Both the position numbers and the translations under genes were made by a program. The notes under the pieces were generated by a model. It was given only the letters and a program-made list of their open reading frames with translations. It ran no database searches and had not been told where the DNA came from. A DNA stretch of 64,000 nt from Pseudomonas sp. FP453 (GTDB lineage: Bacteria; Pseudomonadota; Gammaproteobacteria; Pseudomonadales; Pseudomonadaceae): positions 806,001 through 870,000 of the forward strand of contig NZ_CP117435.1 in NCBI RefSeq assembly GCF_030687495.1, in the 5' to 3' direction. The number at the start of each line of letters is the position of its first letter. The stretch's first letter is position 1. This document shows, piece after piece, positions 27,837-37,217 of this stretch.

Positions 27837-28370
27837 GTGGGAGCTGGCTTGCCTGCGAAGACGGCGGAACAGACAACATCCCTGTTGCCAGACCCACCGC
27901 TTTCGCAGCCTCGCTAAAGCTCGACAGCTCCCACAGGGGATTGGGTTTGCAGGTTGGTTCAGGTGTACACCGTTCAAAGTGTGGGAGCTGGCTTGCCTGC
28001 GATAGCGGCGGCACAGGCGACACCGCCGTTGCCTGACCCCCCGCTTTCGCAGCCTCGCTAAAGCTCGACAGCTCCCACAGGGGATTGGGTTTGCAGGTTG
28101 GTTCAGGTGTACACCGTTCAAAGTGTGGGAGCTGGCTTGCCTGCGATAGCGGCGGCACAGGCGACACCGCCGTTGCCTGACCCCCCGCTTTCGCAGCCTC
28201 GCTAAAGCTCGACAGCTCCCACAGGGGATTGGGTTTGCAGGTTGGTTCAGGTGTACACCGTTCAAAGTGTGGGAGCTGGCTTGCCTGCGATAGCGGCGGC
28301 ACAGGCGACACCGCCGTTGCCAGACCCACCGCTTTCGCAGCCTCGCTAAAGGTCGACAGCTCCCACAGGA
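27837..28370. repeat. Tandem array of 144-bp units, each a REP doublet
   Basis: The segment from GTGGGAGCTGGCTTGCCTGC recurs at 27837, 27981, 28125 and 28269, an exact 144-bp period, with a final unit cut at about 28370. Each unit holds two inverted REP arms (GTGGGAGC...GCTCCCAC) and a 42-bp unique linker containing GGTTCAGGTGTACACCG. Units 2 and 3 are identical. Unit 1 differs within the loop, and unit 4 shares the loop variant CCAGACCCACCG with unit 1. The 570-bp gap between czcA and czcS holds nothing else. Because 144 is a multiple of three, it creates a spurious repetitive minus-strand ORF. Confidence 0.95.
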
Positions 28371-28373
28371 AAC

Positions 28374-29768
28374 TTAACCAATCGCCACCAAGGGAAACAC
28401 CAACCGAAACGAGGTAATGCCACCCGGCGGGCTGCGCACTTCGGCCTGGCCCTGGTGCAGGGTCATGATCGACTTCACGATGGCCAGCCCCAGGCCGGTG
28501 CCGCCTTCGGTGCGGGCGCGGCTGTTGTCGGCGCGGTAGAAGCGTTCGAACAGGTGGGGCTGGTGTCGGGCGTCAATGCCCACGCCGGGGTTGCTGACGG
28601 AGATCGATACCTGCTGCGCATACGTCTCCACCCGCAGCGAAATATGCCCACCTTGGGGGCTGTGGCGGATCGCGTTGGACAGCAGGTTGGACAGCGCGCG
28701 CTGGATCATCAGGCGATCACCCTGGACCTGTGCATCGCCGATCAACGTCAGGCTCAGGTGTTTGTCTTCGGCACTCAAGGCAAACAATTCCATCACCCGC
28801 CGGGCTTCATCGGTCAACGACACCGCCACAAACGACGCGCGGGCTGCCGGGTGGCTGACTTGAGCCAGAAACAGCATGTCGGACACGATGCGCGACAACC
28901 GCTCCAGCTCTTCGGTGCTGGACTCCAGCGCGACCTTGTATTCCTCCAGCGGACGCTGGCGCGACAACGTGACCTGGGCCTTGCCCATCAGGTTGGTCAG
29001 CGGCGCGCGCAGTTCGTGGGCCAAGTCGTCGGAAAACTGCGACAACTGCTGCACCCCCGCGTCCAGCCGATTAAGCATCACGTTGAAACCCTGGGCCAGT
29101 TCCCGCAGTTCCTGGGGCAGGTTGTCCAGGGCCAGACGATGGGTCAGGTCCTGGGTGGTGACTTGGGCGGCGACGTGGCTGAACTGTTGCAACGGCGCCA
29201 ACCCACGCTGCACCAGCCACCAGGCGCCCATGCCGATCAACAGCAGCAGCAACGGCAATGCCACTACTGTGGCGCGCAGGTAGGCGCTGAGCAGGGCCTG
29301 GTCGTCCATGCGGTCCAGGGACAGCACGACGCGCACGCGCTCGCCACTGGCCAGGCGCATCAGGCTGGACGCGCTGAGCACCTGGTTGCCGTCGCTGTCC
29401 TCCCAGTTGAGGTAGCCGAGGGTTTCCCGGTGCGGGTAGTCGGTGAGCAGCGGCACCTGGGGCTTGGCGCCGACGCTCAGCAGCACACGCTCGTCGGGCG
29501 CGGTGCCGACGATGGTCAGGTAAAAGTTGTCGTGGCCGATCACCAGGTCCAGCAGCGAGTGCGGGCGCGCGCGGATATCGCGGGCGTCCAGGCCCTGGGC
29601 CAGGCTGTGCTGGATCTGTTCCATCTTGCTCTCCAGGCCCTTGCGCGCCAGTTTTTCCAGCTCATGGGTCAGGGCCAGGTAAGCCAGGCTGGCCAGCAGC
29701 AGCACCAGGCCGGCGCCCATCAGGCTGACCGTCAGGCCGAGGCGCATCGACAGGCTGCCGGTTTTCAT
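28374..29768 (-). CDS. czcS: Heavy-metal sensor histidine kinase (CzcS/CopS type)
   Basis: A 464-aa membrane histidine kinase: TM1 at about residues 12-32, a periplasmic sensor loop to about 165, TM2 at about 166-185, then HAMP, an H-box DDLAHELRAPLTNLMGKAQ, N-box NLLSNAIRHSP and G-boxes ending GTGLGLAIVKSIM. The layout matches the heavy-metal sensor kinase family (CzcS, CopS, CusS, IrlS). It overlaps czcR by 4 nt and follows it in one minus-strand operon. It would sense periplasmic metal and phosphorylate CzcR. Confidence 0.88.
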   Translation of the reverse strand: MKTGSLSMRLGLTVSLMGAGLVLLLASLAYLALTHELEKLARKGLESKMEQIQHSLAQGLDARDIRARPHSLLDLVIGHDNFYLTIVGTAPDERVLLSVGAKPQVPLLTDYPHRETLGYLNWEDSDGNQVLSASSLMRLASGERVRVVLSLDRMDDQALLSAYLRATVVALPLLLLLIGMGAWWLVQRGLAPLQQFSHVAAQVTTQDLTHRLALDNLPQELRELAQGFNVMLNRLDAGVQQLSQFSDDLAHELRAPLTNLMGKAQVTLSRQRPLEEYKVALESSTEELERLSRIVSDMLFLAQVSHPAARASFVAVSLTDEARRVMELFALSAEDKHLSLTLIGDAQVQGDRLMIQRALSNLLSNAIRHSPQGGHISLRVETYAQQVSISVSNPGVGIDARHQPHLFERFYRADNSRARTEGGTGLGLAIVKSIMTLHQGQAEVRSPPGGITSFRLVFPLVAIG

Positions 29769-30439
29769 GGCCGCGCTTCCAGCACGTAGCCGACGCCGCG
29801 AATGGTGTGGATCAACTTGATCTCGCTCTGGTCATCCACCTTGGCCCGCAGGCGGCTGATGGAGACTTCCACCACGTTGGTGTCGCAGTCGAAATTCATG
29901 TCCCACACCAGGGAAATGATCTGCGTACGGGTCATCACCTCGCCGGTCTGGCGCATGAGCACCTGGAGCAGGGCGAACTCCTTGGTGGTCAGATCGATGC
30001 GCCGGGTGCCGCGATAGGCACGATGGCGGCGCGGGTCGAGTTCCAGGTCCGACACGCAGAACACTTCCGGCTGTGGGATATGTTCACTGCGCCGCAATAA
30101 CGTGCGTACCCGCGCGAGCAATTCGGGAAACTCGAAGGGCTTGACCAGGTAATCATCGGCGCCCATGTCCAGGCCCTTGATCTTGTCGTCCAGGCGCCCA
30201 CGGGCGGTGAGCATCATTACGCGCTGGCTGCCGTTGCGGCGCAGTTGCCCGAGCACTTCCCAGCCGTCCTTGCCCGGCAGGTTGACGTCGAGAATCACCA
30301 GTTCATAGGCGTGTTGCGCGGCCAGGTGCAGGCCGTCGATACCGTTGCTGGCGCAGTCGACCACGTAGCCACTTTCAGTCAGGCCTTGCTGCAAATAGGC
30401 GGCGGTTTTTTGCTCGTCCTCAACCACAAGGATACGCAT
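29765..30439 (-). CDS. czcR: Heavy-metal response regulator (CzcR/CopR type)
   Basis: A 224-aa OmpR/PhoB-type response regulator. The receiver has acidic residues near the N-terminus (VVEDEQ), the phospho-acceptor in LVILDVNLPGKDGWE (Asp about 51) and the conserved Lys in YLVKPFEF. The C-terminal winged helix ends VDDQSEIKLIHTIRGVGYVL. It is transcribed toward czcS. In P. aeruginosa CzcR induces czcCBA and lowers oprD expression; here an OprD-family gene lies just upstream. The target promoters have not been located with certainty. Confidence 0.89.
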   Translation of the reverse strand: MRILVVEDEQKTAAYLQQGLTESGYVVDCASNGIDGLHLAAQHAYELVILDVNLPGKDGWEVLGQLRRNGSQRVMMLTARGRLDDKIKGLDMGADDYLVKPFEFPELLARVRTLLRRSEHIPQPEVFCVSDLELDPRRHRAYRGTRRIDLTTKEFALLQVLMRQTGEVMTRTQIISLVWDMNFDCDTNVVEVSISRLRAKVDDQSEIKLIHTIRGVGYVLEARP

Positions 30440-30576
30440 GGGGGTTTACCTTTTTTCCGAACAGAGAAGGGGGTCCATTTCCTTATGGAGGGTGTTGCTG
30501 GGGGAGTAGGAAAATTCTGAAGCGTGAAGTGGCTTCAGGGTCAACTGCGACGTTCTGTCGCAACTAAGAAAGTGCG

Positions 30577-30607
30577 CAAAAAAAACGCCCCAATGGGGCG
30601 TTAAAAA
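30577..30607. terminator. Bidirectional terminator between oprD-like gene and czcR
   Basis: The stem AACGCCCC / GGGGCGTT with a 2-nt loop is flanked by A-runs and T-runs, so it works in both directions. It most likely ends the minus-strand porin transcript. It sits in the 343-bp gap 30440-30782, which must also hold the czcRS promoter; nothing else is recognised in that gap. Confidence 0.85.
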
Positions 30608-30782
30608 ATCCATCTCTTTCCAAAGGAGCTACACAAAAGCTTCAGAGATGAATGTGCTCGGTGTTGCAAGTTGAAGCCAGTCTATAAAGTTCAACCTAAC
30701 GAGAAGGTGAGGCCAATATTACAGTTTTGATAACTGGCTAGTTGTGAACAGATGTAAGTCAAGCGCGAACGAATGTAACGCC

Positions 30783-32102
30783 TTAGAGAATCGCCAGCGG
30801 GTATTCGGCAATCAGGCGCACTTCTTCCAGGTCCGACTCGAATGCACTGGACCGCACCGTGGCCTGGCGCAGGCGCAGCGACAGGTCTTTCAAGTGGCCA
30901 CTTTGCACCACGTACTTGGCCTCGATGTCGCGCTCCCAGCGGCGTTGATCGGTCAGCGGGTCGCCTGCTGCATCGCGGCGCATGTAGACCGCGTTGGCGT
31001 TGCTGTAGTCGGCACCGGTGCCTTTGCCGTAGCGGGCCATGAACGACAGGCCGGGAATGCCGAATGGCTGCATGTCCAGGTCGTAGCGCACCATCCACGA
31101 ACGCTCCTTGGGTGAGTTGAAGTCGCTGTACTGGATCGAGTTGTTGAGGAAGATCGAGTCCGACTGGCGCAGGTAATCGAAATCGTCATCGCCGTTGTTG
31201 CGCTGGTGCGACACGGCCAGGCTGTGGGCGCCGATCTTTACGCCGAGCCTGGCGCTCCAGATGTTGTTGTCGAACTCACCCAGCAGCTTCTTGCCCTCAT
31301 CCACCGCCTTGTAATAGTTGAAGTCGCCGAACAGCGAAACCTCATCGTTCAGCGGGTAATTGGCCGCACTGCCGAAGTAGTACTGGTCCCACGCGTCCTT
31401 CAAGCGGCTGCTGTACACACTCAGGCTCAGGTGTTTGTTGAGTTGGTAATCACCGCCGAAATAGCCGATCCACGGTGAATCAACCTCTCCCGCATAGAAC
31501 GTCGCAAAGCCTTTGTTCATGCCGCTTTCGGTGGGCTGGCTCATGCCGCTCAAGCGTCCGCCTTGCAGGCTCAGGCCCTCCAGGCTGGTGTTTTGCGCGG
31601 TCACGCCACGAAAGCTTTCCGGCAACAGCCGCGAGTCGCCGTACGCCACTACTGGTGTGAGCGGGAACACGTCACCGGCCTTGATCACGGTGTCCAGCAC
31701 GCGCAGTTTTGCGGCGCCGCCGAATTTGCTGTAGCCGGATTCCGGATGGTTGTCGCTGTCCACCGGCAGCACGCCGAACGAGCCCTTGCCGCCGCTGCGG
31801 CCGGTGCCCGAGTCGAGCTTGAGGCCATACATGGCAAACGCGTCCAGGCCAAAACCGACCGTGCCCTGGGTAAAGCCGGATTCGAATTTGCCAATGAACC
31901 CCTGCGCCCAGGCTTCGGAATAGCCATTGCCGGTGGGGCTGGACTGGCCCTTGCGGTCATCGCGGTTGAAGTAGAAGTTGCGTGCCAGCACATTCACGCT
32001 GCTGCCTTCGATAAAACCTTCGGGCTGGTCTTCCACGGCCACGGCGGCCAGGGGCAGCGCGGCGAGCAATGAAAAAGGAAGGATGTAATAAGTACTGTGC
32101 AT
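30783..32102 (-). CDS. OprD-family outer-membrane porin
   Basis: A 439-aa outer-membrane porin with a signal peptide (YYILPFSLLAALPLAAVAVE) and the OprD hallmark FIEGSSVNVLARNFYFNRD at the mature N-terminus. RSWMVRYDLDM near residue 330 and the C-terminal beta-strand are also typical. OprD proteins import basic amino acids, small peptides or aromatic acids. The ATG at 32102 has GAGGAG just upstream; an in-frame extension to 32186 is not needed. The exact member of the family (OprD, OpdP, OprQ) cannot be fixed from sequence alone. Confidence 0.9.
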   Translation of the reverse strand: MHSTYYILPFSLLAALPLAAVAVEDQPEGFIEGSSVNVLARNFYFNRDDRKGQSSPTGNGYSEAWAQGFIGKFESGFTQGTVGFGLDAFAMYGLKLDSGTGRSGGKGSFGVLPVDSDNHPESGYSKFGGAAKLRVLDTVIKAGDVFPLTPVVAYGDSRLLPESFRGVTAQNTSLEGLSLQGGRLSGMSQPTESGMNKGFATFYAGEVDSPWIGYFGGDYQLNKHLSLSVYSSRLKDAWDQYYFGSAANYPLNDEVSLFGDFNYYKAVDEGKKLLGEFDNNIWSARLGVKIGAHSLAVSHQRNNGDDDFDYLRQSDSIFLNNSIQYSDFNSPKERSWMVRYDLDMQPFGIPGLSFMARYGKGTGADYSNANAVYMRRDAAGDPLTDQRRWERDIEAKYVVQSGHLKDLSLRLRQATVRSSAFESDLEEVRLIAEYPLAIL

Positions 32103-32328
32103 GTTGCGCTCCTCGGTGTTGGCAGTGATCAGCTTCTTATATGAGGTGGGCGTTCTTATTGATGTGGCCCGGGCTGATAGTTGCAAATGACAGATAACCG
32201 CGAAGTGGCACGCAGATTACAATTCTGGAATCTCACGCTCACCTAACAAATAAGTAATGTTCTGGTGAACATCGCGTCAGGGTTCGCTCGTTACGCTGGG
32301 CACTCAACTTTGAGACGAGGAACGTGTG

Positions 32329-32661
32329 ATGAACTTTTATAAACTTGGCCTGGGTGTATTGGCGGCCGTCTTGTCGTTCGGTGCCTTGGCCGAAGGCGGC
32401 GGCGACCGTACCTTTGCCTTGATGATGGAGCGCAATGAAAAGGTCATGGCCGATTACGCCGCCCGCAACGGCAAGCCCGCGCCCGAGGTGCAGGCGTATC
32501 GCTATGGCATGCCGCTGGATATCGCCAAGGTGGTCAGCGTGACGCCGCCGATTCGCAGCTGCAATGCCGTGCCTTCGCGCATGACCTATGAAGACTCCAC
32601 CGGCAAGCTCAACACCATCGAATATCAAGTAATGGGGATGTGCCGAAACAATGGCGGCTGA
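32329..32661 (+). CDS. DUF2790 small exported protein
   Basis: A 110-aa protein with a signal peptide (YKLGLGVLAAVLSFGALAEG) and the DUF2790 pattern YRYGMPLDIAKVVSVTPPIRSC...P..MTYEDS.G....I.Y..MG.C. Two cysteines in the mature part could pair. Such proteins are abundant in pseudomonads, are often induced by copper or other stresses, and have no known activity. A GTG directly precedes the ATG; the ATG at 32329 is taken. Confidence 0.82.
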   Translation: MNFYKLGLGVLAAVLSFGALAEGGGDRTFALMMERNEKVMADYAARNGKPAPEVQAYRYGMPLDIAKVVSVTPPIRSCNAVPSRMTYEDSTGKLNTIEYQVMGMCRNNGG

Positions 32662-32766
32662 TGGATCCAAAAATATAGTTGGGCCTTGGGCTAAAGGGCT
32701 CTTCAGAAAAGCTCGGCAGGGCCGATGCAGGTCAGATCCTTCTCTCCAATTGACCATCGGTGCCCC

Positions 32767-34083
32767 ATGTTCAACACCCGCTTGAAGCAGGAGCTGTCCG
32801 CTCTTCGCGAAGAACTGTCCAGCTTGCAGCAGGTCAAGGAGAGCCTGGAAAGCGAGATGTTGTGCCTGACGCTGGACCCCCAGGGCCGTATCGACTGGGC
32901 CAACGGCAACTTCCTCAAGGAAATGGCCTACCCGAGCGGCCAGCTGCAAGGCCGCGCCATTGGCGACCTGGCGCCAGCACATGTAAAGCATGACGAGTTC
33001 CAGCAGCGCTTCAACAATGCACTGACGCGGGGTGAGCACTTCGCCGGTACGGTGCGCCTGCTGCGTGGCAATGGCGAGGAAGCGTGGCTGCGCTCGATCG
33101 TGCAGCCGGTGCGCAGCTCCGATGGGCGGATCAAGCATTTTTCCATCTTCTCCAGCGACCTGACCCGCACCATCGAGGCGTCGCGCGAGCATGAAAACCT
33201 GATCACCGCGCTGGTGCGCTCCACCGCCGTGATCGAGTTCGACCTGGGCGGGCACGTGCTCACCGCGAACGATCGTTTCCTTGGCGGCATGGGTTACAGC
33301 CTGGCGCAGATCAAGGGCAAGCATCACCGCATGTTCTGCGAACCGGAGGAATACAACAGCGCCGAGTACCAGAACTTCTGGAAACGCCTGAACAACGGCG
33401 AGTTTGTCGCGGCGCGTTTCAAACGCGTCGACAGCCATGGCCGCACGGTGTGGCTGGAAGCAACCTACAACCCGGTGCTGGATGCCACCGACCGCCTGTA
33501 CAAAGTGGTGAAGTTCGCCACGGTGATTACCGATCAGGTCAATCAGGAACAAGCGGTGTCCGACGCCGCCAACATCGCCTACAGCACCTCGCTGCAAACC
33601 GACAACAGCGCCCAGCGCGGCACCACGGTGGTGACCCAGGCGGTGGACGTGATGCGCGACCTGGCCCAGCACATGCAGCAGGCCGGCGAAGGCATCGAGG
33701 CGCTGAATGCCCAGTCCCAGGTGATTGGCAGCATCGTCAAGACCATCAGCGGCATCGCCGAGCAGACCAACTTGCTGGCGCTCAACGCGGCCATCGAAGC
33801 GGCACGCGCCGGCGAGCAAGGCCGTGGTTTTGCGGTGGTGGCCGACGAAGTGCGGCAATTGGCCTCGCGTACCAGCAAGGCCACCGAGGAAATTGTCGGC
33901 GTGGTGCGTCAGAACCAGGACATGGCCCGCGAGGCAGTGGCGCTGATGACCGATGGTCGCCTGCAAGCCGAGCAAGGCCTGGCGTTGGCGGCGGAAGCGG
34001 GCTCGGTGATCGTCGAGATTCAGGACGGTGCGCAGAAGGTGGTCAGCGCTGTAGGACAGTTCGCCAACCAACTGTCGAGCTGA
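32767..34083 (+). CDS. Soluble PAS-PAS methyl-accepting chemotaxis protein
   Basis: A 438-aa chemoreceptor without transmembrane segments. A short N-terminal coiled coil (residues 1-28) is followed by two PAS domains (about 28-140 and 150-260) and an MCP signalling domain, whose hairpin tip is [20 protein letters not shown]. The lack of a HAMP domain and of periplasmic parts suggests an internal redox or metabolic signal like Aer. The ATG at 32767 lacks a strong ribosome site, but the in-frame upstream codons show no conserved content. Confidence 0.87.
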   Translation: MFNTRLKQELSALREELSSLQQVKESLESEMLCLTLDPQGRIDWANGNFLKEMAYPSGQLQGRAIGDLAPAHVKHDEFQQRFNNALTRGEHFAGTVRLLRGNGEEAWLRSIVQPVRSSDGRIKHFSIFSSDLTRTIEASREHENLITALVRSTAVIEFDLGGHVLTANDRFLGGMGYSLAQIKGKHHRMFCEPEEYNSAEYQNFWKRLNNGEFVAARFKRVDSHGRTVWLEATYNPVLDATDRLYKVVKFATVITDQVNQEQAVSDAANIAYSTSLQTDNSAQRGTTVVTQAVDVMRDLAQHMQQAGEGIEALNAQSQVIGSIVKTISGIAEQTNLLALNAAIEAARAGEQGRGFAVVADEVRQLASRTSKATEEIVGVVRQNQDMAREAVALMTDGRLQAEQGLALAAEAGSVIVEIQDGAQKVVSAVGQFANQLSS

Positions 34084-34135
34084 GGCTAGGGCTCAGGTAT
34101 CGTAGGCGCTTTCCTGCTTGAAGAGCCGACTGTCC

Positions 34136-34711
34136 ATGAGCCCTATCCACCGTCGCCCCGTTCCGCTGTCCAAAGCCTACCGCTTGCTCAATCACGGTCC
34201 GACCGTGCTGGTCAGCGCGGCGCATAACGGCCAGCGCAATATCATGGCCGCCGCCTGGGCGATGCCGCTGGACTTCGAACCGCCGAAAGTCGCCGTGGTG
34301 CTGGACAAGTCCACCTGGACCCGCCAGTTGCTGGAAGGCAGTGGCACCTTTGTGCTGCAAGTGCCGTGCGTGGCCCAGGCCGATCTCGTACAGACCGTCG
34401 GCAATACCTCCGGCAGCGAGACTGACAAATTCGCCACTTACGGCCTACAGGTGTTCAACGGCGAACACTCCGACGCGCCACTGCTGGAAGGCTGTGTGGC
34501 CTGGCTGGAATGCCGCTTGCTGCCCGAGCCGCACAATCAGGAAACCTATGATTTGTTTCTCGGCGAAGTGGTCGCGGCGTATGCCGACGAGCGCGTGTTC
34601 AGCGAAGGCCATTGGCACTTCGAAGGGCATGATTCACTGCGCACCTTGCATCACATCGCGGGCGGTAACTTCCTGACGATCGGCGAGCCGATTACCGGGC
34701 GCCAACTCTAA
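34136..34711 (+). CDS. Flavin reductase-like (FMN-binding split barrel) protein
   Basis: A 191-aa protein of the flavin-reductase family (PF01613). Typical are the N-terminal PTVLVSAAHNGQRNIMAAAW and KSTWTRQLLEGSGTFVLQVP stretches. These proteins bind FMN and reduce it with NAD(P)H or serve as flavoprotein oxidoreductases. The ATG at 34136 follows AAGAG by about 10 nt. It ends 3 bp before the convergent LysR gene. The partner oxygenase, if any, is not in the window. Confidence 0.83.
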   Translation: MSPIHRRPVPLSKAYRLLNHGPTVLVSAAHNGQRNIMAAAWAMPLDFEPPKVAVVLDKSTWTRQLLEGSGTFVLQVPCVAQADLVQTVGNTSGSETDKFATYGLQVFNGEHSDAPLLEGCVAWLECRLLPEPHNQETYDLFLGEVVAAYADERVFSEGHWHFEGHDSLRTLHHIAGGNFLTIGEPITGRQL

Positions 34712-34714
34712 GCC

Positions 34715-35599
34715 CTACCAGCGCGCGTTTGCCAACGCCTCGGCAAACGCCACCAACTTCGGCGAATACTGGCGAGACGGCGGATACACCAACGAAATAG
34801 CCCGGCTGCGCCCGGCGAAGTCCTCCAGCACCGGCACCAGGCGCCCGGCGGCCAGGTCGTCGCGCACCGCAAAATCCATTACCTGGGCGATGCCAAAACC
34901 GCCCACGGCGCCATCCACCAGCGCGTCGCCGATATCAAAGATCAGCCGCCCTTCGACGCTCACGTCCTGCACCTTGCCATCGAGCATGAACTGCCAGTCC
35001 ACCATGCGTCCGCTGCGCAGATTGCGCACGGTGAGGCAGTGGTGGTCCTTGAGCTCATCGACGCTTTGCGGTGTGCCGAAACGGGCGAGGTAGGCGGGGG
35101 CGGCGACGGTGACCCAGCGCAACGGCGCCAGGGTGCGGGCGATCAGGCGTTGGTCCTGGATCTCGCCGGTACGCAGCAAGGCATCGAAGCCTTCGTCGAC
35201 GATGTCCACCAGGCGGTCGGTCATCACGGCTTCGATGCGCAGCTCGGGGTAACGCAGGGTCAGTTCGCCGATCACCGGCATCACCACCTTGCGCCCGAAC
35301 AGCGACGGCGTGCTGATCTTCAACAGGCCCGACGGGCTGCCACGGCGGTCGAGCATCAGCTTCTCGGCCTCGGCCAATTCCGCCAGCAACGGCGCGCAGC
35401 GCTCGTACAGCATCTGCCCGTCGGGCGTGAGGCTGACGCTGCGGGTGTTGCGTTGCAGCAGGCGCACGCCCAGCTCGTTTTCCAGGCGTGAGATGGCCCG
35501 TGAGAGCCCGGATTGCGTCAGCCCCAAGTCGCCGGCGGCGCGGGTGAAGCTGCGGGTTTCGGCCACGCGGACCAACAGGCGAACAGCGTTCAGATCCAT
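34715..35599 (-). CDS. LysR-family transcriptional regulator
   Basis: A 294-aa LysR regulator. The N-terminal helix-turn-helix (MDLNAVRLLVRVAETRSFTR ... GLTQSGLSRAISRLENELG) is followed by the effector-binding domain. The ATG at 35599 gives the standard length; 14 further in-frame codons upstream do not resemble the family. It is divergent from the MFS gene at 35694 with a 94-bp gap, the usual layout for a LysR protein controlling its neighbour. The effector is unknown. Confidence 0.88.
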   Translation of the reverse strand: MDLNAVRLLVRVAETRSFTRAAGDLGLTQSGLSRAISRLENELGVRLLQRNTRSVSLTPDGQMLYERCAPLLAELAEAEKLMLDRRGSPSGLLKISTPSLFGRKVVMPVIGELTLRYPELRIEAVMTDRLVDIVDEGFDALLRTGEIQDQRLIARTLAPLRWVTVAAPAYLARFGTPQSVDELKDHHCLTVRNLRSGRMVDWQFMLDGKVQDVSVEGRLIFDIGDALVDGAVGGFGIAQVMDFAVRDDLAAGRLVPVLEDFAGRSRAISLVYPPSRQYSPKLVAFAEALANARW

Positions 35600-35693
35600 G
35601 ATTAAAGTCATTACTGAAAGAGTGATAGCGCTATTTATCATCTATCGCGCATAAAACACACTCGCCGTACTTCATTTTGGACAGGACGCTGTG

Positions 35694-37064
35694 ATGTCTT
35701 CCTCTCGACCCTCTGGCTGGATGCTGGCGCTGTTGGCCACCGCCCAACTGATCATCGCCCTCGATGCCACCATCGTGTTTGTCGCCTTACCGCAGATCGG
35801 CACGCACCTGGACTTTTCCGCGCAGCAATTGCAGTGGGTGGTGAGCGCCTACAGCGTGGCGTTCGGCGGCTTCCTGCTGCTGGGTGGGCGGGCCACGGAT
35901 CTGCTCGGCAAGCGCCGCTTGTACCGGACCGGGCAGGCGCTGTATGCGTTGGCGTCCCTGGCTGCCGTGCTGGGTGGCAGCGCGATGTTGCTGGTGCTGG
36001 CGCGGGCGGTGCAGGGCGTGGGCGGGGCGCTGTTGTTTCCGGCGACGCTGGCGTTGATCAACACCCATTACGCCGAAGGGCCTGAGCGCAACCGTGCGTT
36101 TGCGGTGTGGAGCGCGGCGTCGGCGGCGGGGCTCGCGCTCGGCGCCTTGCTGGGTGGCGTGTTGACCCAAGTGTGGGGCTGGGAGGCGGTGTTCCTGGTG
36201 AATGTGCCGTTGGCGGGTGGCTGCGCCTGGGCGGCGCGTTACTGGATTCCTGCCGACGGCGCGCGGGCTGCTGGGCGCAACTTTGATATCAGTGGCGCGC
36301 TGACGGTGACCGTCGGCGGCACCTTGCTGGTGTTTGCCCTGGTGCAAGGCCCGGATTGGGGCTGGACGGCGCCGTCGACCCTCGGCTGCATTGCCCTCGC
36401 GGTGGCGCTGCTGGGGCTGTTCGCCTGGATCGAACACCGCGGCCGCGACCCGCTGATGCCGCTGCGATTGTTGGCCTACCGCGAACTGCGCATGGCCATG
36501 GTGCTGACGGCGGTATTCATGAGCAGCTTTGGCGTGCAGTACTACTTTCTCGCGCTGTATTACCAGCAGGTCTACGGCTACAGCGTATTGCAGGCGGGCC
36601 TGGCGTTTTTGCCGGCGACCCTGGTGTGCACGTTCGGCATCTGGCTGGCGGAGCGCTCGCTGGTCAGGATTGGACTTCGCAACACGCTGGTCAGCGGGCA
36701 ATTGGCGGGGGCCGTGGGCATCGCGCTGGTGTGCTGGGCATTACCGACGGGCGTGGGATTCTGGTCGCTGCTGCCGGGGATTTTTATCTTGAGCGTCGGC
36801 CAGGGCATGACGTGGACGGCGATGTGGGTGGCGGCCGGCTTGGGTATCCGCCCGGGCGAGCAGGGCGTGGCGGCGGGGATGGCGTCCACCAGCCAGCAGA
36901 TTGGCGGGGCGCTGGGGTTGGCGGTGTTGGTGTCGGTGGCGAATGCTGGTGGGATTGAATGGGCGTTGTGGTGGAGTGCGGGGATTGCGCTGGTGGGGGC
37001 GGTGGTGGCGGTTGGGCTTAGGGAAAGCAGTATCAAGTCGAACTCAACTTTTGAGGCAATCTAG
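35694..37064 (+). CDS. MFS drug transporter, DHA2 (EmrB/QacA-like) family
   Basis: A 456-aa transporter with about 14 hydrophobic helices. The motif LDATIVFVALPQIGTHL (near residue 23) is the DHA2 signature, followed by GGRATDLLGKRRLYRTG (motif A) and GVGGALLFPATLALIN (motif C region). It probably exports drugs or other small molecules using the proton gradient. No EmrA-type adaptor is adjacent. The divergent LysR gene probably regulates it. Confidence 0.87.
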   Translation: MSSSRPSGWMLALLATAQLIIALDATIVFVALPQIGTHLDFSAQQLQWVVSAYSVAFGGFLLLGGRATDLLGKRRLYRTGQALYALASLAAVLGGSAMLLVLARAVQGVGGALLFPATLALINTHYAEGPERNRAFAVWSAASAAGLALGALLGGVLTQVWGWEAVFLVNVPLAGGCAWAARYWIPADGARAAGRNFDISGALTVTVGGTLLVFALVQGPDWGWTAPSTLGCIALAVALLGLFAWIEHRGRDPLMPLRLLAYRELRMAMVLTAVFMSSFGVQYYFLALYYQQVYGYSVLQAGLAFLPATLVCTFGIWLAERSLVRIGLRNTLVSGQLAGAVGIALVCWALPTGVGFWSLLPGIFILSVGQGMTWTAMWVAAGLGIRPGEQGVAAGMASTSQQIGGALGLAVLVSVANAGGIEWALWWSAGIALVGAVVAVGLRESSIKSNSTFEAI

Positions 37065-37070
37065 ATATCA

Positions 37071-37193
37071 ATGTGGGAGCTGGCTTGTGTGGGAGCCGGG
37101 CTTGCCCGCGATGCAGGCACCTCGGTGTATCAGTGATACGGGGGTGATGCTATCGCAGGCAAGCCAGCTCCCACACAAGCCAGCTCTCACATT
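37071..37193. repeat. Nested REP doublet after the DHA2 transporter
   Basis: Outer arms (from 37071, ATGTGGGAGCTGGCTTGTGT, and its near-perfect inverse ending at 37193) enclose inner REP arms GGGAGCCGGGCTTGCCCGCGAT and ATCGCAGGCAAGCCAGCTCC. The result is a REPIN carrying a partly duplicated arm on each side. It lies between convergent genes and has no coding content. Confidence 0.82.
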
Positions 37194-37217
37194 GAATGCA
37201 TTCCAAGTCTTGTACTG

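Noticed and set aside
27724..28329. 201-aa minus-strand protein with near-identical repeats
   Set aside because: It is translation of the 144-bp REP array; the period is a multiple of three, so the frame stays open by chance.
27837..28370. CRISPR array
   Set aside because: Whole units including the linkers repeat; there are no unique spacers and no cas genes.
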